Positions 47,831 to 57,718 of a stretch of 64,000 nt of DNA are shown here, one piece after another. Position numbers and translations under genes: made by a program. This stretch comes from Siphonodentalium dalli (lineage: Eukaryota > Mollusca > Scaphopoda > Gadilida > Siphonodentaliidae): assembly GCA_032622095.1 (NCBI GenBank), contig CP136062.1, positions 197,291,887-197,355,886 on the forward strand, in the 5' to 3' direction. The stretch's first letter is position 1. The number at the start of each line of letters is the position of its first letter. The notes below the pieces were generated by a model, which had not been told where the DNA came from, ran no database searches, and saw nothing but the letters and a program-made list of their open reading frames with translations.

Positions 47831-48772
47831 CTATGCTTACTGAGATAATGTAGAGGGCGCCAATGGTTTGATGGACGAAACCCATTCTATATCATCGTTT
47901 GCGGGGAATAAACGTATATGAATATGTATAGTTCCTAGTTATGGGGTTCCCCCTATGTTTGATTGTGTAGGGTTGTGGAATAATACTGTATTTCGTACAT
48001 TCAGAAGTTGTTGCCACGAAATTGATGCGTTGCTATCACGACGCGTGCGTGCAGTTGTTTTCCTCAATGGAACCATATTGACAGCGGACAGGTGCCACAG
48101 ACAACCTCAGTTGGTTATTGATCGCTTGTTTCGTAATACAACCTGCTCTTTTCTGATATGCTCTTCACTCACGTGTGTGCCAGCTTTATATTACCATCCA
48201 CTGTCCATAAAACACGAATCATGCTGTTTGCAATTATTTTTTTCTGTCATTTTCACATACATGTAATGTCTGAGGAAAATGCATTGAAATTTCATCAATT
48301 TAACATCTGTCATTTAACCCTGGAAAGACTGGTTAAAAGTTAGATGTCACAGATTTTCGTGTAGATACAATGGTTGCCTTCGCGGGGAGGGGATGTTGTC
48401 CCGCGTGCCAAATGGGGAGAATGGTACACTGAATGTGCATTTAGAAATATACGATGCATAAAATTACGATGAACGTTCAAGTTTTTATTTATTGCAACCT
48501 CGATTGTGATACAATGCCATACGGTTTGTGTTATTAAAAATAAATACAAACATATACACATCACATGATTTAACATATACACATACATGAAAATCAGGTC
48601 AGTGAAACGTGTACATACACGTGCTTTAGCGCACATCAGATAACTTGCTTGAGAAATGTTTTTTAAGCCCCTCATTGGAAATGTCGAATGTTTTTCCTGT
48701 TTCCAGTCATAATTATCACTCCCAATTTCTAAAACCAAAGAAATGTGTTCTTATCAAAAGTTTTAGATGTAT
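47831..48772. other. Unassigned DNA
   Basis: Short frames only; none recognised. Confidence 0.35.
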
Positions 48773-49231
48773 GGCGTGCTGGCGACAAAGACGCTATAGT
48801 TGGTATGCGATGGACACCTTCCTAACTGAAGCGTCTCCCTGCTTTCTTGCTGCGCTTAAAATTAGGCATTCAATTCATATATATAGCAAGATTTGTTGTT
48901 GTTATCTTGTTACGTTCGAGATAGTTATCCCAAAGACTGTATAGCGACCAAGAACGTAAGGTGGGTGGCGCAGTGTTGGCTGATTTCAACATTGATGCTG
49001 GCGTGCTGGCGACAAAGGCGTTATAGTTCCTATGCGATAGACACCTTCCTAACTGAAACGTTTGTGGTCTCCCTGCTTTCTTGATTTCAAAAGTTGGCGA
49101 CCAATTCCTATTTATAGCAAGAGTTTATGTTGTTATCTTTTTACGTTGGAGAAACTTGTCCATAAGACTGTGTAGCGACCAAGAACGCAAGGTGGCGCAG
49201 TGTTGGCTTATTTCAACATTGATAGTCATTG
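48773..49231. repeat. 227-bp tandem duplication
   Basis: GGCGTGCTGGCGACAAAG starts at 48773 and 49000. Both units continue through GACACCTTCCTAACTGAA, TATAGCAAGA, TAGCGACCAAGAACG and GGCGCAGTGTTGGCT to ATTTCAACATTGAT. Identity is moderate, with a small insertion in the second unit. Confidence 0.85.
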
Positions 49232-49831
49232 CAAATTTATCGGCAACTTAATCTTCCTGAATTGAAGCTACATCCTCTAAATTATGGATTCATCGAAAAT
49301 CTAGAACACTAATCTGGTTCAGGTAATTTTATGTTGCGGGCAACGATACGATTAAAACAAATTTGAGTCTTCCAGACATTTCCTTCAAAACGACCGTCCT
49401 GGTTTTCAAAATAAAATCCCTTCCCTTATTCAAAAACATTGAGATATTAGCTAATGTTCAACACGATATAGAGTTAACTGCATGGTAGATTCGAGAAAAT
49501 ACATATAGTTATACGATCAAGGCTAGATATGGGAAGAACAATGCAAATTAAAATAAAAACATTTAATCAAATTTAATGTATGTGTAATATCCCAACGTAC
49601 CCTGCCAAAACATGCTTTGATTGGAAGGGGCCTATCACTATCATTAATAACAACAATAGTTATTTGATTGGGCTATATACATTCATATACATCGTATTGG
49701 ACATTCTATGTGTGTCTGTATGAAACGGTTACCATTCGATATTCTATATGTGTAGAAGATGACATAATACAAGTACTATGCGTGTCCTGTAGTAACCATC
49801 GATACATTCCACCATCATATCGTTAACATTG
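49232..49831. other. Unassigned AT-rich DNA
   Basis: No supported feature. Confidence 0.35.
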
Positions 49832-49920
49832 TACAATATTTTAGTTAAATAAAATATGTTTAAACTAAAAGATCCACAATATTTTAGTTAAATAAAATAT
49901 GTTTAAACTAAAAGATCCAC
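49832..49920. repeat. 44-bp tandem duplication with LINE-like tail
   Basis: ACAATATTTTAGTTAAATAA..GTTTAAACTAAAAGATCC occurs exactly twice. AAATAAAATATGTTTAAACTAAA resembles the LINE 3' end at 41170. Confidence 0.85.
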
Positions 49921-50399
49921 ATCAGCATAATAAATTACAATGTTGTGATTTTGTGTAAGCATTCAAACTACAGTTTGATTTAATTTAGTGCTTAGAAATA
50001 TAGTTTATGTTAAAAAACATGTCACCTAATTTAATCAGAGGTATGAATCATTGTACCTCCTTTGTAAATCAACATTAAATGTAGCTACAATTCAGAAAGG
50101 ATGTCGAGTCTTTAATATAAAATAACATCTTCGAGAAAAGAACGCTCCTAAAAACAAACGAACTTTTTTGTCTGTTCTGAATATATCCGTTATTTAGTCA
50201 ATTTAAATTTCTTCGGGAAAACTAAACTTATTCTTTAAAATAATCGCTTTTTAAAAAATGTCTTTTATTTTGTGTTTAATTTATGAATATCTGCGTTATT
50301 TCGTCGGTATAATAGTATAATCATCATGTTGTGCCCGTGGTCAGTTCAGTATCATAAATGTTTATACAATGGTGTGTACAATATGTGTTTACGAGTCCA
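49921..50399. other. Unassigned AT-rich DNA
   Basis: No supported feature. Confidence 0.35.
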
Positions 50400-52266
50400 G
50401 GTTGTGGTGAAAAGTCATATTGGACGAGACGCTCAGGCCGGATTCGTCATCTCAGGTTTAAACCTGGTCCACGTAAACCTCTAGGTTTAAACCGCCGTGA
50501 GTCAGCTAAATCCGTGGTTAAAATCCGAGACCGCAGGTCTATAAGTGACGCATTCGTCATCTTTGGTTTAAACCTGGTCCAGCCAGACCAGTGGTTTAGC
50601 AGTTGTGTCTCTGTATCGTCGAGATAATTAATCGTACTTTCCTAATGCGGACCGCCTCGTTTTATTGATTGCGAAAATCAATAACTAAGACAGCGAGCAT
50701 ATTTTTATTGGACATTTATAAGCGAGAAGCACTCACACCTATATAAAGCGTGTGGGGGTAAGTTTTTGTCAATTTCGATATTTGTTTTGTGTTTTATAAG
50801 CTTAAACCGGCAACTAAACCATCTAATTCGGCGGTCCAGCTAAACCAGCTTTACCGAGGCTAAACTTGAGATGACGAATCCGTCTTTTCTTCATCGCGGT
50901 TTAGAATTGTCAAACAATCAGTCAAAGGGTGGAGTTGTAAATAATCTCGAGTGAGGGCGTGTCTAAGTGGCGACTGCCGACAGGTGTTAGCATGTCACAG
51001 TTCTTTCAATATGATTTTACAACTATCTTGTGGTTTTTTGTTTGGCTTGTGGCAATCACAAATACTGGTGTTTTCTATGAATTCATTTGAAGGGTTCAAC
51101 GTTTTAAATTTTGTTTTTACCAGATATGCTATGCTATACACAGTTTGCATTCCTAAACTTATATTGCTATATGAACCAAATTTGATAACTTATTTTGATG
51201 TAGATCATGCCACAAAGCTCCACTCTGGCTACGCCCATAAATTCCCATAATATTCCACAAGTTCAAAACCTGGGAACTTTTTTATTTTCTGCATGACGGG
51301 AAATTTATGACATTGGAAAATGTAATATATTTATGTATTAAAAGCTGCCTCTCTGCATGGTTGCCAACTTCCAACAGTTCAGATGCCGCTTCCGGTGTGC
51401 ACTCATAAGCAAATTGCCTTGGTCCAGGATTGCCTCGATTAAGAAGCCTTTATTCAGCGTCAGAGTGGCCTGCGATAGGAGCCTGCGACGCCGTTGCGCA
51501 CATTTTGATCATTTGAACATTTTAATTAAAACAAAAACTAATTAAATTTAAAATTAACAAATATAATTTAAATTTTTTATTTTGTTTCTTGTTAGATTCA
51601 ACTCCATACTCAATTTAACAACACAATATTTTCTTCTTTTTTTAATTAAATTTTCTTTTTTTAAATCAAATGTTTTAAAACCTAACTCCGTTATACCATC
51701 CGAGTCACCACACCTAATTTGATTGAAATCGGTCCACGGGTATTGGAGAACAGTTGCGAACAGATAAACGGACATACAGATAGACAGCTCCTATACCTTT
51801 AATATATACAGATATACATGTAAATACACAAAATTTTGTCTTTGCGGGTAAAGCATCTTGCAGAAAATCTATCACAAACAAAGTGATGAACTGCGCGTGG
51901 AACTCGTATTGAGAGACATACCCTTTGTCAGATTGACTTTAACCCAGATTGAGATCGGATTAATGGTCCATGAGCGAAACTTGTTTCTCAATGAATAAAT
52001 CCATTGAGCGTGCACGCGTTCGCGATAATTTATGACATGTCAATAACCATTATATCGGCCTGTCATTTGGTCCGATTGGAAAGAGGGAAGTGTGACTGCA
52101 TGCTCATATCACCGAATCGAGTTGTCAATTAGCTGCAACGGAACGACAAAAACGCCCCCTTAGACTCGGTTTGGCTGGATCGCCAATGAAGGTTTAAACC
52201 AGGTTTAAACCGGAGATGACGAATCCGCCCTTAGCGTCGAGTCAAATATGACAGTTCACCACAACC
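50400..52266. mobile_element. ~1.87-kb structure with ~70-bp terminal inverted repeats
   Basis: The left end GGTTGTGGTGAAAAGTCATA, GACGCTCAGG, GGATTCGTCATCTCAGGTTT is mirrored on the right by GTTTAAACCGGAGATGACGA, TTAGCGTCGAG and CAAATATGACAGTTCACCAC. Further copies of ATTCGTCATCT lie at 50549 (direct) and of AGATGACGAATCCG at 50868 (inverted), so a smaller inverted pair (about 50440-50885) is nested on the left. No transposase is encoded and no target duplication is obvious. This could be one large non-autonomous element or two related MITEs in opposite orientation. Confidence 0.65.
51340..51790. repeat. Dispersed repeat family C ending in (GACA/GATA)n, copy 2
   Basis: GCCTTTATTCAGCGTCAGAG at about 51449 and TTTGATTGAAATCGGTCCAC then AACGGACATACAGATAGACA at 51717-51786 parallel the copy at 27000-27345. 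It lies inside the inverted-repeat structure at 50400. Confidence 0.6.
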
Positions 52267-52380
52267 ACACGGACGAGTACAAGAAAACACATACCGTACA
52301 CAACATTGTCCAATGACATTTTTAGTACCCATATGTATGTTTATTCAAATGATGTCACACGGAGTACCGATATTTTTTAT

Positions 52381-52517
52381 AAAAGTCATATTGGACTCGA
52401 TTCGAGAATTTCGAGTCAACACACACTGCCTGCATGGCTGAGTTTAGTGTGCCTGTCATTTGCAGAATGAGGTCCCCAGAGGTTGAAGTTTCGAGAATTT
52501 CGAGTACAATATGACTT
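52381..52517. mobile_element. Fold-back MITE containing a piece of the GCAGAAT MITE
   Basis: AAAAGTCATATTGGACTCGA with TCGAGAATTTCGAGT on the left pairs with TCGAGAATTTCGAGTACAAT and ATGACTTTT on the right. The loop (about 52439-52481) is an exact 43-bp match to 28454-28496. The terminus AAAAGTCATATTGGAC also begins the 50400 structure. Confidence 0.8.
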
Positions 52518-52806
52518 TTTCCCGGATTATCAGGTGACAGCTTTTGCCCAATCAGAAATAGTATTAGTTCAGGGATGGATAATAATAAGATTTATATAAC
52601 GTGAGATCGATGGTCGTATAGGTACACAATGAAGTATCTATAGATGGTAAATAATATTCGCAATTAAGTATCTATATCTGATAATGATGTTTGGATCTGG
52701 TGGTTTACGATACATTGAAATCATTGGACTGAACCCTTTCGAATTTCCGGCTGTGGGGAACTGATATTTATGTGCGGTTGAAATAATTGGTAACCTCAAC
52801 ACCACC
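52518..52806. other. Unassigned DNA
   Basis: No supported feature. Confidence 0.35.
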
Positions 52807-53079
52807 TTAACCCTTTCATGACTGGAGCTTCCTCAAATGTTTCGAAAACCCTGTGCCAAAGAATTCTCTTATATATGCGAGTCTCCCTTAGGGAGCCTCG
52901 CATATATAAGAGAAGCACTGGCTTTCAAGGTCAAGGTAAATACTGTTAGGCCAAAAAGCAAAACGCTGTGCCAATGCATTCTCTTATATAAGCGAGTCTC
53001 CTTTTGGGAGCCTCACATATATAAGAGAATACATTGGCCTAACAATATTTATCTTGACATTGTAAGCCAGTGTATTCTC

Positions 53080-53250
53080 TGTTTCATGTTGTCTGAGCAC
53101 ATGATTAATAAGATTCAACGTGATTAATATTTAGTGACGAGAATCGGTTACTTTCAACAATTCAAACTCATAATTAATGTCCCTCGGAACTCTTTGTTTT
53201 ACATAACGGCACCTCGTACTAGACGTACGAAGCACCCTCAGTCTAACACA
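53080..53250 (-). repeat. Gypsy 3' LTR
   Basis: On the minus strand it begins TGTGTTAGACTG and ends ATGAAACA, giving the canonical TG..CA. It differs from the other LTR at about seven positions plus a 2-bp indel (about 4%), which implies a moderately old insertion. Confidence 0.9.
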
Positions 53251-53270
53251 AGGTTTGGAAACATTTTGGT

Positions 53271-54361
53271 TTAACAACAATTTACTGTTCTGCCAGATCG
53301 GGTGATTGTGACAAGCTTTTCCTGTCGACAGTCCGTATTGTTTATGGTTGCATCATCATCATTTGGAATTTCAAGCGAAACATTTGAATGCATATTTGGA
53401 ATTTCAAAGTCATGTGCATTCTCCTTGTGATCTGAAGCACTTTCTTGGTCGTTGGTTTCAGCTGTGACTCTAGTGTGAACTAAGTCTCGAAATTCAGGTA
53501 TCACTGACCCTTTGAATAGACGTATGTCTCTTCTGTTTCGTCTTAGTGTTAGTCCGCTCTGTTTGCATTTCATAAGACCTGAAGTCTATCTGCTTCGTGA
53601 CAACTGCGTTTGTCCATGTTTTTTATCGGTCATTGGGTTTCGGAGCTACCCATATTGGCGATCCTTCCGGTATAACATCCAGGTCAAGAGCATTCTGATC
53701 ATAATAGAATTTCTGTCGTTGTTTGCTGTGCTGCAACTCATATGATACAGTTTCATATATACGAGGCTGAAGAAGCGACTCTCTTGTAGGCAATGGGGTT
53801 TTAGTTCGTCTATTCATTAGACGCTGCACAGGACTAGTTGAGAAACCTTGAGTTGGTGTATTACGCAAATCCAATATAGCAAGGTAAACATCGGACTTTG
53901 AACTAAACGCACGCTTCGTCAATCTCTTCGCGGATTTTTTTTGCAGCCTGTTCCACTTTACCGTTGCTTTGCGCATATGTTGGTGATGCTGTAACATGTT
54001 TAAAATCCCAGCTTTTAGCGAATTGTTTGAATTCCTCGCAGGCGAACTGTGGGCCATTATCTGAGATCACTGTGTCTGGAATTCCGTGACGAGCAAACTG
54101 ACCCCGTAACGTGTGTATCACTGTATGTGGCTTCAAGTTGTTGAGGAGGTCAATCTCCAGGAAATTGGAATAATAGTCAACAGTAATGAGATAATTGCAT
54201 TCATTAAAATAACACAAGTCAACCCCGACCTTTGCCCATAGTCTGTTGTGAACACTGTGTGGAATCAATGTTTCCTTTGCTTGTTTGCTTTCAAACATTT
54301 GACATGTCTCACAACACTCAATATATTGCCTTATTTCATAATGCATTCCAGGCCAATATAG
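53271..54361 (-). pseudogene. Gypsy integrase, catalytic core and C-terminus, frameshifted
   Basis: The minus strand reads YWPGMHYEI and ECCETCQMF (second half of the HHCC zinc domain). The DDE core follows: VGVDLCYF and ITVDYYSNFLEI, VISDNGPQF, then SNGKVEQAAKKI, so all three acidic residues are present. After a frameshift near 53925 the chain continues with YLAILDLRNTPTQGFSTSP, RLMNRRTKTPLPT and YYDQNALDL, a C-terminal signature of gypsy integrases. A further frameshift precedes the final basic tail with RRNRRDIRLF and TRSGRTVN, ending near 53271. It would insert element cDNA into the genome if intact. It is inactive here because of frameshifts and the insertion at 54361. Confidence 0.9.
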
Positions 54362-54826
54362 ATAGATAGATAGATAGATCTTTATTTGCACAATAATATT
54401 AAAATACAATACAATAACAAAATAGTAAACAAAGTATATTATTGCACAGGAGCAGCATGACCTAGCTGGCCGTCTTACTGCTGCCCCTGAATGATAAATG
54501 TAATGGCGTATTTACAATTTGACACAGACTATTTGGTATTTGGATGGCCGGTTGGTGCCTACTTTAATATTTTATGTATTCATTTTAATCGAAACTTTTA
54601 ATCAAGACTGTGTTGAGTTTTGAACAATTCTGTACCGTAATAGAGATTTTGGACAAGTTTAAGATATTGAAACAAAACTAGTGAGGTTGTTGCGACAGTA
54701 CTGCGTCACATTCGCGGACAGCACCGTGCATGTGACACAGGGCTATCTAGGATGTTCAGGGTGATAACTGGGGTGCATAATAATATGAGTTAAAAGTTAA
54801 CCTTGGCAGATTATTGAGTCATGTAG
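54361..54826 (-). mobile_element. Non-LTR retroelement 3' fragment inserted in the gypsy integrase
   Basis: On the minus strand this ends GTGCAAATAAAGATC(TATC)n, next to TATTGGCCTGG of the integrase. The other edge is at GCAAAGGAATATCTA, so the break falls between KEYL and YWPG of the integrase, with TATCTA shared by target and tail. No RT is encoded; it is a short 5'-truncated LINE or a SINE. The tail design resembles that at 31745. Confidence 0.75.
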
Positions 54827-54990
54827 ATATTCCTTTGCTCGACGTAGACATCCATCAATTCCAATGTGAGAAGAGAGTGTATTATTCTCATCATATCACG
54901 CAATGTCCTCTGAACACAATGCCATCTTGTACACTCATTTCGTCACGATAATCAAAATACGATTTCACATTTCACTGCGAAGTGGGTTTT
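54827..54990 (-). pseudogene. Gypsy pre-integrase and first half of the zinc domain
   Basis: The minus strand gives YFDYRDEMSVQDGIVFRGH and, after a frame change, SHIGIDGCLRRAKEYL, the segment that normally precedes YWPGM. Together with the piece after 54361 it completes the HHCC domain. It shows that the 54361-54826 segment is an insertion into once-continuous coding sequence. Confidence 0.8.
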
Positions 54991-55676
54991 TTTTTACATC
55001 ACATTTGGAACACACTTTGCCATAAGCAGGACATTTCTCTTTGCATGATTCGTGTTTTCATCCACATAATTTACAGTCAGATATCATAGGTCATGGCTTC
55101 TCACCTTTCCCTTCACTGTGTCAGAATTTGTACTCAACTGACGCATCCGGTCTTTTGAAAGTTCTACTGTTTTGCATATTTCTATACAGGTGTTCAAATC
55201 AAGATTATGTTCACAGAGTTGTCTCTCTCACAACGGTTTCCACAATTCCACATACAATGCGATCGCGAACAAGTGATTCGTGTAACTGATCGAAATTGCA
55301 GTACCGAGTCAAATGTTGTAGTTCAGTTACATATGTCGATATTGTTTCCCCTACTTCTTGGTTCCGTGTGTTGAATCTATACCTTTCTACTGTTTCATTC
55401 TTCTTTGGTGCACAATATGCATCAAACTTATCAAATACATCAGACAGATCCAAGAGCTCTACATCTTCATGTTCGTCAAATTGGAATGTTTCATATATTT
55501 CACGGCCTCTTGCAATGTGCCAATGCGGTACAACAGCATTTTTTCTTATATACATCATCTTTGTCAGGATGTGCTCAGTCAAGGTATAATTTTAGTCCTT
55601 CTTTCCATGTGGTCCATCTTTCACCCACGTTCAATGAATCAAAGTCCAGGGGTTCAGGTGCTTTCAAACTGGCCAT
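54991..55676 (-). pseudogene. Gypsy gag-like protein, frameshifted
   Basis: The start ATG lies at 55674-55676 (MASLKAPEPLDFDS). The capsid-like region contains WTTWKEGLKLYL and, after a frameshift near 55590, FDAYCAPKKNETVERYRF, TYVTELQHLTRYCNF and SLVRDRIVCGI, a well-known gypsy gag pattern. A second frameshift near 55215 leads to NTCIEICKTVELSKDRM. A zinc-knuckle pair CKLCG.KHESCKEKCPAYG and CSKC..HFAVKC follows near 55000-55075, with a stop replacing one residue. The protein would package element RNA. It is broken by at least two frameshifts and a stop. Confidence 0.85.
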
Positions 55677-55755
55677 TATTTACAATATAGCGCTCGAATA
55701 CAAGAAATAATTATCCGAGTATATATATTAGTTCATTTCTTTACCGCTGCCACCA

Positions 55756-55928
55756 TGTTTCATGTTGTCTGAGCACATGATTAATAAGATTCAATGTGAT
55801 TAATATTTAATGACGATAATCGATTACTTTCAACAATTCAAACTCATAATTAATGTCCCTCGGAACTCTTGGTTTTACATAACGGCACCTCGTACTAGAC
55901 GTACGAAGAGCACACACAGTCTAACACA
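55756..55928 (-). repeat. Gypsy 5' LTR
   Basis: Same termini as the 53080 LTR (TGTGTTAGACTG..ATGAAACA on the minus strand). Next to its inner edge the minus strand has TGGTGGCAGCGGTAAAG, a plausible tRNA primer-binding site. Confidence 0.9.
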
Positions 55929-56041
55929 ATGTATGCCATGTCACATTCTCTTATATATGCAAGGTTCGCATATATAAAAGAATGGACTGACACATGGTAT
56001 TTAATGCTGTACCAGCGCGGCTCACATCATGGAAGGGTTAA

Positions 56042-56506
56042 TGTGCTACATATACGTTATATTGTGTAGGCACACATAACACGCAAGACAAGTAAATACC
56101 TTGACCATTCTGAATGATCATTGCGAGTTTGCTTCAGGGCGGACTTTGTTTTGGAATAGTTTGCACTTCCAATTCACCCGTTCTGATGCTAACTCTTTGA
56201 ACTATAATGGTGTCCAAATATATTTGTTTGAGCTGTATTGATCAGCCTATAAGCGTCCAATCGAGTCAGGTGGTGCAGCAATAACATTTATAGATTCTAC
56301 TAGAGGAATTATTTGTTCTCTTGTTTCCGGAGTTTCGTCCGATACTGACATATTAACCCTTATACTATTTCACTCTCCTCCCGGGCAAGCTATTCCGTGC
56401 GCAGCGGCCTCTCGTGAATCGGAAAACGAAAGAGTAGAAATTCAGGCCGTGTGTGCGGATACGCGAGCCAGATTGCTCAGCAAAGCAGGATGGAAATGTG
56501 TGTCTC
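56042..56506. other. Unassigned; a lone TTAACCCTTATAC at 56354
   Basis: TTAACCCTTATACTATTTCA resembles another TTAA-element left end but has no matching right end. Otherwise nothing is supported. Confidence 0.35.
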
Positions 56507-56600
56507 TTCAGTTCAGTTCAGTTCAGTTCAGTATTGGATTTCCCTCATTTGGTTAGGGGCACCCCACCCATGGCAGGTTTAAAATAAATAAATTTAAAAC
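56507..56600 (-). mobile_element. LINE-like 3' tail, (GAACT)n on the minus strand
   Basis: Plus strand TTCAGTTCAGTTCAGTTCAG then TATTGGATTTCCCTCATTTG GTTAGGGGCACC. On the minus strand this is GGTGCCCC..CCAATACTGAACTGAACTGAA, resembling the 3' end of invertebrate LINEs. No coding part is recognised upstream on the minus strand. Confidence 0.5.
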
Positions 56601-57150
56601 CCAAGATACTTGAATATCTATATACAAAATTGTGACATAATATGTTTCTTCATTTAAATAATTTTTTTCTTGTTTTTTCCTTTTTTTTTAAATATGTTGT
56701 AGATCTACAGGTAAGAGAGATATCATGTCTGATATAATTTCTTGTTTTGTGGTTTTTGGTTATGTTATGTAGGTCGTATAGCTCATTGCTGTATATTACA
56801 AATGAGAATAATAATGAGAATGGCCATTAATATGGTTACTGTTGGGTACTGTTGGCTTTACTATATGTGCCATTTTCAGCGTATGGACTCTCCACAACCA
56901 GTCTTTGTTAACAAACTTCTTCTCGTTCAAATTGCGATGTCTCTGTTCAACTCAATATGTAATAAACCAAGAATATATCATTTGGTTCGGAATGTAACTG
57001 ATATTTGGGCCACCATTTTAAATATCAGTATTTTTTGTCACCGAAGCAGTTAGTGACGGCATAGAAAAATTGGACCCTCCCTATTATTGAAAATAAACCT
57101 GGTACGTTGGGTGGGCACGGAGGCCATGTATCACCTAAGTTTCTGGTGAT
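56601..57150. other. Unassigned DNA
   Basis: No supported feature. An open 103-codon frame (56742-57053) is unrecognised. Confidence 0.3.
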
Positions 57151-57644
57151 CAGTACCAGTAAAAAGAAGTGGTATATTGAGGTGCGCTTTTATTGGGATA
57201 TTGATCGGGCTTAATTTCGAAAAAGGCGCGATTATAGCGCAATATCAAAAATCTGTCGCGTTTATTATTGCGATATTGAACGAAAAATATTGCGATATTA
57301 AGCGCGCTAAATTTCATACAGACCCGATAGTGTTATATATATATTAGATAAATACTGTGCATATAGTGTGCATATAGTGTACATATAGCATTTACAACTA
57401 TAAGCGTATACAAATCTAACACATTGTCTCTATTTATACAATAAACAATATAGAAGCAATAATTTGATTTAAATGTCACAATTTTGAGCGCAATATTAAG
57501 CGCAAAATATTGCGATATTACGAGCAAAATATTGCAACAATATCGCAAGCGACGCGCTTATAAGCATTTCCACTTGCAATATATTGCGATATTGGGCGAG
57601 AAAATAGCGCGCTTAATATACCACTTCTTTTGTCTGGTACTGTA
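57151..57644 (-). mobile_element. Tc1/mariner-like MITE, full length
   Basis: 492 bp from CAGTACCAGTAAAAAGAAGT to ACTTCTTTTGTCTGGTACTG with TA following at 57643. The left TA is altered (AT). Both subterminal regions are filled with ATATTGCGATAT / GCGCTTAATAT words. The unique centre (GTCACAATTTTGAGCGC, TTGTCTCTATTTATAC) matches the reverse complement of the 26192 copy. No transposase is present. Confidence 0.85.
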
Positions 57645-57718
57645 GTCATGCGATAGCGGTCGGTATATATACAATTAAGTCCGATTGCTTAGCTCGATTG
57701 CTCAAGTCCGCGTGGGCC

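Larger units (their letters stand above)
53080..55928 (-). mobile_element. Ty3/gypsy LTR retrotransposon, internally deleted
   Basis: Two LTRs of 171 and 173 bp bound a minus-strand gag and integrase with nothing recognisable of protease, reverse transcriptase or RNase H. Gag zinc-knuckle sequence runs directly into the pre-integrase segment near 54930-54990, so roughly 2.5 kb expected in the family is missing (inferred from family layout). A primer-binding-like TGGTGGCAGCGGTAA on the minus strand abuts the 5' LTR at 55755. No 5-bp target duplication is visible (TTCTC versus ATGTA). A non-LTR insertion at 54361-54826 interrupts the integrase. Confidence 0.9.
52807..56041 (+). mobile_element. 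TTAA-flanked hairpin MITE (third terminus type) split by a gypsy insertion
   Basis: The left end is TTAA (52807-52810) CCCTTTCATGACTGGAGC. The right end is GGCTCACATCATGGAAGGG TTAA (56038-56041). They form an imperfect inverted repeat distinct from the other two terminus types beyond CCCTT. It contains 69-nt-class hairpins at 52855-52922 and 52970-53038, here in direct orientation with inner stem CTCCC/GGGAG. A cut half-arm (GCCAGTGTATTCTC) at 53066-53079 and a shortened hairpin at about 55935-55996 flank the LTR element at 53080-55928. Without that insertion the MITE would be about 385 bp. Confidence 0.8.

Noticed and set aside
56354..56380. Another TTAA-element left end
   Set aside because: TTAACCCTTATAC has no matching inverted end within reach.
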